Part shown: positions 6,807 through 12,430 of the stretch, piece by piece
How positions within the stretch are numbered: the stretch's first letter is position 1
How the letters are laid out: the number at the start of each line of letters is the position of its first letter
Assembly (NCBI GenBank): GCA_021839095.1
Contig: JAKCBU010000013.1
Span: forward strand, 1 to 12,430
DNA length: 12,430 bases
Source: Pseudomonadota bacterium
GTDB lineage: Bacteria; Pseudomonadota; Gammaproteobacteria; Acidithiobacillales; Acidithiobacillaceae
Direction: 5' to 3'
Notes under the pieces: model-generated
Seen by the model: only the letters and a program-made list of their open reading frames with translations
Database searches by the model: none
Told to the model about the DNA's origin: nothing
Made by a program: the position numbers and the translations under genes

Positions 6807-8048
6807 TTGAAGAGGCGTGTAGTTATTACGGGGCTGGGTATTGTATCTCCTATCGGGGTGGGTGTCCCGGCGGCCTGGGAATCCATCATCCAGGGGCGTA
6901 GCGGTATCGGACGGGTCACGCGCATTGATCCCTCTGCTTATGCTTCTCAGATCGCAGGTGAAGTGCGTGGTTTTGATATCGGGCAATATCTCTCTATGAA
7001 AGAAGCCCGAAAGATGGATTTATTCATTCATTATGGTCTCGCGGCGGCCATGGAAGCCATCGCCGACTCCGGTCTGCACATCAGTGCGAACATTGCCGAA
7101 CGGGTGGGCGTTTCCATCGGAAGTGGTATCGGGGGATTGCCGGGTATTGAATCCGAGCACCAGATCATCACTGAAAGCGGCCCGCGGCGAATCTCGCCTT
7201 TTTTTATCCCGCGCTGTATCGTCAATATGGTGTCGGGTCATGTTTCGATCATGTACGGTGCCAAGGGACCCAATATTGCGATGGCGACGGCATGTTCCAC
7301 CGGTACACATTCTATCGGTGAGGCTGCCCGCTTCATCGAATACGGCGATGCCGACGTCATGATCGCCGGTGGCGCCGAGGCGGCTATCAGTCCCTTGGGG
7401 CTCGGTGGCTTTTCGGCGGCACGGGCCCTCTCCACGCGCAATGACGATCCCGAGAAGGCCAGTCGCCCCTGGGATAAGGACCGGGACGGGTTCGTGCTTG
7501 GTGAAGGTGCGGGTGTCCTCGTGCTGGAGGAACACGATTTCGCCCTGCGCCGCGGGGCGCGCATTTACGCCGAGTTGCCTGGGTATGGTATGAGTTCCGA
7601 CGCTTACCACATGACTCAGCCCACTCCGGCCGGAGAAGGGGCGGCCCGTTGCATGCGGGCCGCCCTGCGCAACGCCGGAGTGGCCCCAGAAATGGTGGGT
7701 TACATCAATGCCCATGGTACCTCGACCCCGCTCGGGGATCGCTCCGAGAGTGATGCGGTACATACGGTTTTTGGTGAACATGCCCGGCGTTTGGCGATGA
7801 GTTCGACCAAATCCATGACGGGCCACCTTTTGGGTGCCGCGGGTGGTGTCGAGGCTGTCTTCACTTCGCTGGCGCTCCATCGGGGCGTTTTACCGCCCAC
7901 TATCAATCTCGATCAGGCAGATGAGGGGTGTGATCTCGATTACGTGCCGCATCAGGCGCGGAAGGCGGAAGTCGAAGTGGCGCTGAGTAATTCCTTCGGC
8001 TTTGGCGGTACCAACAGTTCGCTCGTTTTTCGTCGTTTCAAGGCCTGA
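6807..8048 (+). CDS. fabF: 3-oxoacyl-ACP synthase II (beta-ketoacyl-ACP synthase II)
   Basis: FabF extends acyl-ACP with malonyl-ACP during fatty acid elongation. From TTG 6807 the protein is 413 aa and opens [16 protein letters not shown], matching E. coli FabF from its second or third residue. Numbered this way the catalytic residues are Cys163 (TACSTGTH), His303 ([11 protein letters not shown]), Lys335 (SSTKSMTGH) and His340, the same numbers as in E. coli FabF, so no indel separates the two to that point. The C-terminal [14 protein letters not shown] is the family ending. An ATG at 6789 (or GTG 6786) would add 6 or 7 residues (MEENKRL) and has a poor ribosome-binding site. The function is certain; the start is a reasoned choice. 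Confidence 0.97.
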   Translation: MKRRVVITGLGIVSPIGVGVPAAWESIIQGRSGIGRVTRIDPSAYASQIAGEVRGFDIGQYLSMKEARKMDLFIHYGLAAAMEAIADSGLHISANIAERVGVSIGSGIGGLPGIESEHQIITESGPRRISPFFIPRCIVNMVSGHVSIMYGAKGPNIAMATACSTGTHSIGEAARFIEYGDADVMIAGGAEAAISPLGLGGFSAARALSTRNDDPEKASRPWDKDRDGFVLGEGAGVLVLEEHDFALRRGARIYAELPGYGMSSDAYHMTQPTPAGEGAARCMRAALRNAGVAPEMVGYINAHGTSTPLGDRSESDAVHTVFGEHARRLAMSSTKSMTGHLLGAAGGVEAVFTSLALHRGVLPPTINLDQADEGCDLDYVPHQARKAEVEVALSNSFGFGGTNSSLVFRRFKA

Positions 8049-8066
8049 TCCGTTTCCGTGGGGGTG

Positions 8067-8915
8067 ATGGCCGCCACTGTGGATGGAAGGGATCTTGGGA
8101 CGGAAGCGCGCATCCTGGCCTTTGACCGAGCCTTGCATTACGGGGATGGGCTCTTTGAAACGATCGCGGTGGTGGCGGGTGTCCCCCTGTTTTGGGACGC
8201 GCATATCGCCCGTCTTGCGCACGGGGCAAAGATTTTGCGCCTCCCGATGCCCGACCCGCTCCTCTGGACGGGTGATTTTCAGAATCTTCTCCGCGGTGCC
8301 GCGATACAGTCTCGCCGTATGCTCCTCAAGCTCATCCTGAGCCGAGGGGACGGTGGTGGATACGGGAGCTCCGGGGCCGGTCCGGCGCGGCGCTATCTCT
8401 TTCTGTCGGAATGGCCGGAACGTGCTTGGCAATACTGGGAACCGGGCATCGCGACGGCGCTGTGTCCGGTCCCCCTGCTTACCGGGGTGCCGTTCCTTAC
8501 GGTGAAGTCGCTGAACCGTTTGAACCAGGTCGCGGCCCGTGATGCGTTGCCCCCGGAATATCCCGAGGGCATCATGCTGGATCAGGCTGGCATCTTGCGT
8601 GAGGGTGTGATGTCCAATCTGTTCTGGACACATTCCGGCGTGGTGTATACCCCTGATTTGACCGATGGAGGGATAGCGGGCATCCAGCGTCGGGTCATCC
8701 TGGATGGGCTCCACGCGCGTGGCATGCCTGTCCGGCTGGTCCGGTGCGGCGCCGAGGCTCTGCAGGATGCCGAAGAAATATTTTTCAGCAACAGCTTGAT
8801 CGGTATTTGGCCGGTTCGCCATTATGCACGGCGCCTGCTTCCGGGTCATGCCGGTCCGGTGGCATCCGCCTTGCTCGCCTGGCATCGGGAGATGGGTCTG
8901 GGACCGCAGCGATGA
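8067..8915 (+). CDS. pabC: aminodeoxychorismate lyase
   Basis: PabC is a PLP enzyme that splits 4-amino-4-deoxychorismate into 4-aminobenzoate and pyruvate for folate synthesis. From ATG 8067 it is 282 aa, close to the family norm. Visible features are DRALHYGDGLFET (20-32), the likely PLP lysine Lys147 in TVKSLNRLNQV, REGVMSNLF, and VYTPDLTDGGIAGIQRRVIL, which mirrors the E. coli YTPRLDQAGVNGIMRQ region. The fold class IV family also includes branched-chain and D-amino acid aminotransferases. Position between fabF and mltG, as in E. coli, supports PabC. GTG codons at 8058 and 8064 are alternative starts, and a G-rich stretch sits directly before the ATG, so the start is uncertain by a few residues. 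The gene ends in an ATGA overlap with mltG. Confidence 0.9.
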   Translation: MAATVDGRDLGTEARILAFDRALHYGDGLFETIAVVAGVPLFWDAHIARLAHGAKILRLPMPDPLLWTGDFQNLLRGAAIQSRRMLLKLILSRGDGGGYGSSGAGPARRYLFLSEWPERAWQYWEPGIATALCPVPLLTGVPFLTVKSLNRLNQVAARDALPPEYPEGIMLDQAGILREGVMSNLFWTHSGVVYTPDLTDGGIAGIQRRVILDGLHARGMPVRLVRCGAEALQDAEEIFFSNSLIGIWPVRHYARRLLPGHAGPVASALLAWHREMGLGPQR

Positions 8916-9925
8916 ATCGAAGGTACAGATCCATCTTAATGGTTTTGTTTGCATTTCTTGCCCCGGCGGGCCTTTATTATGTCGGTATGTATTGGCCGGA
9001 AACGATGCCCGTGAAAGGGGTGACCGTACCTATTCCCCTGGGCGCCAGTGGTACGCAGAGCATCGCGGCCCTGGCGCGCGCGGGAGTGCTGGACAGCCCA
9101 ATCCTCTTTCGTTTGGCCTGGGCGTTGGCGGGTCGTCCCCCGATGCAGGCCGGGCTTTATCAGTTTCAAGGCCGCATCGATCAGGCGCAGGTGCTTCGCC
9201 GACTCATCACCGGACAATCCACGCCACTCAATCTGTTGATTGTGCCAGGCTGGCGTTTACAGGACATCTATCAGGAGATTCGCGGCAAGGCTCCCTACCT
9301 GAATGACCAACACCTGCCTCGGCGCGAGACGGCGGCGCGTCGTCTCGCGCAGCAGGGCATCGGTGCGGAGGGAAGCGCCGAGGGATGGCTGTTTCCTGAT
9401 AGCTACCGCTACGTGCCCGGCACTACCGCGGTGAGTCTCCTCAAACGGGCCTATGTGCGTATGCAACACGAACTCCAGGCCCTGTGGGCCGGACGTGTGC
9501 GTGGCTTACCTCTGCATAATCCCTACCAGGCCCTGATTCTCGCCTCTATCGTTCAGAAGGAGGGTGCGCCGCCCGCGCAGCAGGCCCATATCGCCGCGGT
9601 GTTTCTCAATCGCTTGCGGCAGGGGATGCCTTTGCAATCGGACCCCACGGTGATTTACGCTTTGGGGGACCGTTACACGGGGCATTTGACACCCCAGGAG
9701 ATGCGCGTGGAGAGCCCCTACAACACCTATATCCACACAGGGTTGCCGCCGACCCCCATTGCGATGCCGGGACTGAGCAGCTTGCTAGCCGTGTTGCATC
9801 CCATGGACAGCACCGATCTATATTTTATCGCTCAGGGCGGTATATACCATTACTCAGTAAGTTATAAGCAACATCTCAAGCAGATTCTGCGTTATCTGCC
9901 GCATTCCGGAGGGGCGCGTTCATGA
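8912..9925 (+). CDS. mltG: endolytic transglycosylase MltG (YceG-like)
   Basis: MltG is a membrane-anchored enzyme that cuts nascent glycan strands and probably sets their length. The protein is 337 aa with a short basic N-terminus and one membrane segment (about residues 7-26), leaving the rest in the periplasm. The conserved SAEGWLFPDSYRY (155-167), SIVQKEG with presumed catalytic Glu217 (212-218), FLNRLRQGMPLQSDPTVIY and SPYNTYIHTGLPPTPIAMPG blocks are all present. The residue two before the catalytic Glu, Glu in E. coli (EKE), is Gln here. The ATG overlaps the pabC stop by 4 bases, with GGGA about 9 bases upstream. The stop overlaps the tmk start in the same way. Confidence 0.95.
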   Translation: MNRRYRSILMVLFAFLAPAGLYYVGMYWPETMPVKGVTVPIPLGASGTQSIAALARAGVLDSPILFRLAWALAGRPPMQAGLYQFQGRIDQAQVLRRLITGQSTPLNLLIVPGWRLQDIYQEIRGKAPYLNDQHLPRRETAARRLAQQGIGAEGSAEGWLFPDSYRYVPGTTAVSLLKRAYVRMQHELQALWAGRVRGLPLHNPYQALILASIVQKEGAPPAQQAHIAAVFLNRLRQGMPLQSDPTVIYALGDRYTGHLTPQEMRVESPYNTYIHTGLPPTPIAMPGLSSLLAVLHPMDSTDLYFIAQGGIYHYSVSYKQHLKQILRYLPHSGGARS

Positions 9926-10569
9926 ATACGGGGATGCCGCCGCTGGCCGGTGGTTTTTTCCTGACGCTGGAGGGCATAGAGGGGGCGGGGAAAAGCTCGG
10001 CGGTACCCGTGTTGATGGAGTGGTGTCACCAGCAGGGCTACGCGGTAGAAGTTACCCGTGAACCAGGTGGCGGTCCGTTGGGTGAAGCCTTGCGCCCTAT
10101 TTTTTTGGATGACCGTCTCCAGTTGGGAGCGGACGAGGAATTGCTCCTGCTCTATGCGGGACGCCGGAATCATTGGTTGACGCGCATAGCTCCGGCGCTT
10201 GCCGCCGGAAAAGTGCTGATTAGTGACCGTTACGAGGATTCCACCTATGCCTATCAAGGAGGAGGGCGCGGGGTGCCGTCCGCGCGTATCGCCGAACTGG
10301 CCCGATGGACCGGTATCACCCGCGAACCCGATTTGACGTTTTGGTTTGATGTGCCCCCCGAATTAGGGGCGGCACGGATTCGTGCCCGTCATCCCGATCG
10401 GATGGAACGGGAGGATCGGGAATTTTTCACCAGGGCCCGCGGCGTGTTCGCGGAGCGCTGTGCGGCGGAGCCGCAAAGAATCGCGCGCATCGATGCGACC
10501 CAGCCCCTGGCGTTGGTGCATGATGCTCTGCGGGCACGGCTTGCCGTCGCGTTGACGTGTCATCGGTGA
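9922..10569 (+). CDS. tmk: thymidylate kinase (dTMP kinase)
   Basis: Tmk phosphorylates dTMP to dTDP with ATP, an essential step in dTTP supply. The 215-aa protein has the P-loop GIEGAGKSS (18-26), TREPGG (45-50) for substrate binding, the DRYEDSTYAYQGGGRG segment (102-117), and a basic LID (about 152-165, RIRARHPDRMERED) typical of the E. coli-type enzyme. GGAGGGG (9907-9913) lies 8 bases before the ATG at 9922, favouring it over the ATG at 9934. It overlaps the mltG stop by 4 bases, and its own stop overlaps the holB GTG. Its pairing with holB, encoding a DNA polymerase subunit, is the usual arrangement. Confidence 0.96.
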   Translation: MNTGMPPLAGGFFLTLEGIEGAGKSSAVPVLMEWCHQQGYAVEVTREPGGGPLGEALRPIFLDDRLQLGADEELLLLYAGRRNHWLTRIAPALAAGKVLISDRYEDSTYAYQGGGRGVPSARIAELARWTGITREPDLTFWFDVPPELGAARIRARHPDRMEREDREFFTRARGVFAERCAAEPQRIARIDATQPLALVHDALRARLAVALTCHR

Positions 10570-11567
10570 GCCTCCTGCGCCCCTCTCAATCCGAGTGGCA
10601 ATCCATGCGAATGCTGTTGCAGGCTGGATTGCCGCAAGCCATGCTCGCTGTGGGAGAGAGCGGCACACTGGCGAGTCTATGGTGTGATTATTTGCAGGCG
10701 GCGGCCTTGTGTTTTGCGCCTACCGCCGAAGGTCTGTCCTGCGGGGACTGTCGTTCTTGCCGTTTGTTGAGGGAAGGAAATCATCCGGACGTGCTCGTCC
10801 TCTCTGCGGAGAGCGGAAAGCGTATTTCTATCGAGCAAATACGTAACGCCAACGAATTTATGGCGTTCACTCCCCAGGTGAGCCGCCGCCGCTGGCTGCG
10901 CCTGGAGCCGGCGGAATCGATGACGACGGCGGCGGCCAACGCCATTCTCAAGACCCTGGAAGAGCCCGCAGCGTGTGCGCACTTGCTCTGTGTCAGCCAA
11001 AACCCTTCGCAACTCCTGGCCACCGTCCGCTCGCGATTACAGGTGTTGCCTTTACCGCAGCGGCAGCCGGGGGCGTGTTTAGCTTTGCTGAAAGAGCGCG
11101 GGGTGCCGCACGCGGAGGCACTTTTCCTCAGCCGGAATTTTGGGGATCGGCCACTGCGGGCCTGGCAGCTTTGGGAGTCGGGTTGGCTGACTCGGCGCCA
11201 ACATTGGATGGATGCCGTGCTGGCTCTTCCACAAGCGGGATCGATCGCTGCTTTGCGTCTGGCTGATGCCTGGGGTAAGGAGGCCGAATTGCTCTTGTTG
11301 CGGGAAATGATGTTGGGCTTATTGGCAGACCTGTTGCGCGTGCGTGCAGGCCTTTTGGATATTGTGGTCAACTTCGACTATTTGCATGTGCTCCAGGCGC
11401 TGGCACCATCCGCGGATGCACAGCGTATCTGGGAAAGCGTGGATGCGTGGATTCACTTCTCCGGATATCTGACGCAGAATCGTAACACGGGCCTGTTGCT
11501 CGAGACTTTGTTGCTGAACTGGATGAATTTATGGTCCAAGGAGAAGCGTCGTGGAAGCACAAAATGA
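10566..11567 (+). CDS. holB: DNA polymerase III subunit delta prime
   Basis: HolB is the rigid stator subunit of the clamp loader that opens the beta sliding clamp. The 333-aa protein starts at GTG 10566 (GTGA overlap with the tmk stop). The zinc-module cysteines then fall at 49, 59, 62 and 65 (C...CGDCRSC), in near-perfect register with E. coli delta prime, which supports this start over GTG 10557 or ATG 10605. The conserved TTAAANAILKTLEEP lies at 120-134. There is no functional Walker A (VGESGTLAS lacks the lysine), as known for E. coli delta prime. The SRC motif reads SRL here (156-158). The last ~130 residues are more variable but have the size of the C-terminal collar domain. The 3' end overlaps pilZ by 17 bases. 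Confidence 0.92.
   Translation: MSLLRPSQSEWQSMRMLLQAGLPQAMLAVGESGTLASLWCDYLQAAALCFAPTAEGLSCGDCRSCRLLREGNHPDVLVLSAESGKRISIEQIRNANEFMAFTPQVSRRRWLRLEPAESMTTAAANAILKTLEEPAACAHLLCVSQNPSQLLATVRSRLQVLPLPQRQPGACLALLKERGVPHAEALFLSRNFGDRPLRAWQLWESGWLTRRQHWMDAVLALPQAGSIAALRLADAWGKEAELLLLREMMLGLLADLLRVRAGLLDIVVNFDYLHVLQALAPSADAQRIWESVDAWIHFSGYLTQNRNTGLLLETLLLNWMNLWSKEKRRGSTK
11538..11543 (+). promoter_or_regulatory. ribosome-binding site for pilZ inside holB
   Basis: AAGGAG lies 7 bases before GTG at 11551 and within the holB coding sequence. It supports GTG as the pilZ start and so a 17-base overlap between the two genes. Confidence 0.7.
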
Positions 11568-11907
11568 GACCGGAGGCGCAGCGAAGGCATTATCGGTGGT
11601 CTTGCGAGACGCCGCTGCGGTGCAGCGCTATTATATGCCGCATATCAAGGGTGGCGGCGTGCTGGTGGAAACGCCCAATCTCCTGCCCATGGGGTCCGAG
11701 GTATTGCTCATGATCAGTCTTCCGGATGGTCAACCGCGAGCCCCCGTGATGGGCAAGGTGGTTTGGGTAACGCCGCCGGACAATCGGGAGGGGCGTCCAC
11801 CGGCCATTGGCATTCAGTTTGTCAATGATCGCTCCGGCGTGATGATCCGTATCCAGAATGCGCTCTCGGGCCTGCCCAAAGGGGGGGGTGAGGTGCTGAC
11901 TTTTTGA
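11551..11907 (+). CDS. pilZ: PilZ domain protein, likely type IV pilus biogenesis protein PilZ
   Basis: The 118-aa protein resembles the founding PilZ of Pseudomonas, which is also encoded directly after holB and is needed for type IV pilus assembly through contacts with the PilB ATPase and FimX. YMPHIKGGGVLVETPN (28-43), GKVVWVTP (68-75) and AIGIQF (85-90) fit that subtype. The N-terminal RxxxR and the (D/N)xSxxG motif that bind cyclic di-GMP in other PilZ domains are missing, again as in the founding PilZ, so cyclic di-GMP binding is not expected. GTG 11551 is chosen for the AAGGAG upstream. A run of eight G (11881-11888) near the 3' end encodes GGG. A one-base gain or loss there would only shorten the last residues. 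pilZ is the last recognisable gene of the operon. Confidence 0.85.
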   Translation: MEAQNETGGAAKALSVVLRDAAAVQRYYMPHIKGGGVLVETPNLLPMGSEVLLMISLPDGQPRAPVMGKVVWVTPPDNREGRPPAIGIQFVNDRSGVMIRIQNALSGLPKGGGEVLTF

Positions 11908-12285
11908 TGCGTCCCAAAATGGGGGGACACTGCCAGGAGACGTGCCATTCGACCGTGCAATGTGAGGCATGCACACGATTTGAAACCTCATCAGATTCAT
12001 GTCTGGATCGCGGAAATAAAGCCTGCAGTTTGAGTTGAGCGGCGTTCACCAGCACGAATTTTTAATCGCCACTACGTTGGCGCGGAACGTCCGATCCAAC
12101 GAACCGTTCGACACGAGAGGTCGACGCCTATGCAACGCCAACACGCTGGGCTTTTTGGTGGGGATGCCTCTGATCCATCGGCCTGTAGCGCATAATCCAG
12201 GCTGGTACCCTTTTGCCCGCGATGTGCTCATGGCTTGGATGATGGCCCGCACGGGGCGCGAACGCCCATGAACCGCGCAAGATCG
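11908..12285. other. about 380-base stretch with no recognisable gene
   Basis: No convincing coding region was found on either strand. The longest forward open frame (12035-12271, TTG start, 78 codons) has no ribosome-binding site and no recognised motif; an in-frame ATG at 12164 leaves only 35 codons. Small structures visible are GTCCC/GGGAC around 8 bases (11911-11928), GTGCA/TGCAC (11955-11974), the near-palindrome CGAACCGTTCG (12100-12110), and a GGGCG-CGAA-CGCCC hairpin (12254-12267). None is followed by a T-run, so a clear operon terminator is not seen. It could be degraded sequence, a leader or an unrecognised small RNA. Confidence 0.5.
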
Positions 12286-12315
12286 TTGCTCCTTTGCGGC
12301 GGTCTGGGTTACACT
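12286..12315 (+). promoter_or_regulatory. candidate promoter for tRNA-Ser
   Basis: TTGCTC (12286-12291) and TACACT (12310-12315) are 18 bases apart and 11 bases before the tRNA. The sequence after the -10 is very C-rich (ACGCCCCCTC), like the GC-rich discriminators of stringently controlled stable-RNA promoters. The -35 matches only half of the consensus. Confidence 0.5.
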
Positions 12316-12326
12316 ACGCCCCCTCA

Positions 12327-12417
<91 letters not shown>

Positions 12418-12430
12418 ATTTGTACTAATC

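Noticed and set aside
7020..7880. Open frame of 286 codons on the - strand across fabF
   Set aside because: It lies fully within the conserved fabF coding sequence and has no recognisable protein features.
7890..8954. Open frame of 354 codons on the - strand across pabC
   Set aside because: It is antisense to a gene with clear family motifs, shows no domain of its own, and such long antisense frames are common in GC-rich coding DNA.
11911..11928. GTCCC/GGGAC structure after pilZ as a terminator or insertion-sequence end
   Set aside because: No T-run follows, so it is not a good terminator, and no matching inverted copy, target duplication or transposase was seen in the window.
12100..12110. 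CGAAC-C-GTTCG as a LexA-type SOS box
   Set aside because: The arms resemble a CGAAC-N4-GTTCG box, but the spacer is one base instead of four and no gene with an SOS role follows.
12254..12267. GGGCG-CGAA-CGCCC hairpin as the operon terminator
   Set aside because: The stem is good but no U-tract follows, and it is about 350 bases past pilZ.
12035..12271. 78-codon + strand frame before the tRNA
   Set aside because: TTG start without a ribosome-binding site, no recognised motif, and a hairpin inside its 3' end. A degenerate gene cannot be excluded, but the evidence is too weak to call one.

Overview
The window reads as a chromosomal core region of a GC-rich gammaproteobacterium-like organism. 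Gene order and protein style suggest the Acidithiobacillus group, but that placement is an inference from memory and was not checked by any search. All recognisable genes lie on the + strand. The ordering yceD-rpmF-plsX-fabH-fabD-fabG-acpP-fabF-pabC-mltG-tmk-holB is the classic proteobacterial fatty-acid cluster, and a pilZ gene follows holB as it does in Pseudomonas.

Region 1 (1-1922) is the end of an upstream operon. It holds the C-terminal part of a CDP-alcohol phosphatidyltransferase, then hda (DnaA regulatory inactivator), then a YihY/BrkB-family membrane protein. Each pair is joined by a 4-base ATGA overlap. A weak terminator-like hairpin (about 1945-1966) follows.

Region 2 (about 1979-11907) is one long, tightly packed unit. 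A candidate promoter lies directly against the yceD start. yceD and rpmF (ribosome-associated) lead into the phospholipid and fatty-acid genes. plsX makes acyl-phosphate from acyl-ACP. fabH, fabD, fabG and fabF carry out initiation, malonyl loading, ketoreduction and elongation on the AcpP carrier. Downstream come pabC (folate), mltG (peptidoglycan), tmk (dTMP kinase), holB (DNA polymerase III delta prime) and pilZ (type IV pilus). Five junctions overlap by 1 to 17 bases, implying translational coupling. acpP has a second, internal promoter candidate, as expected for a very abundant protein. fabD and, on my reading, fabF start with TTG behind strong Shine-Dalgarno sequences.

Region 3 (11908-12430) has about 420 bases without a convincing gene. 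tatD, which follows holB in E. coli, is not there. A complete tRNA-Ser(GGA) follows, with its own promoter candidate and encoded CCA.

I found no sign of a new defence, mobile or biosynthetic system. The points worth a second look are small: start-codon choices, two G8 tracts, an unusual YceD C-terminus, a possibly leaderless yceD promoter and the unexplained stretch before the tRNA.
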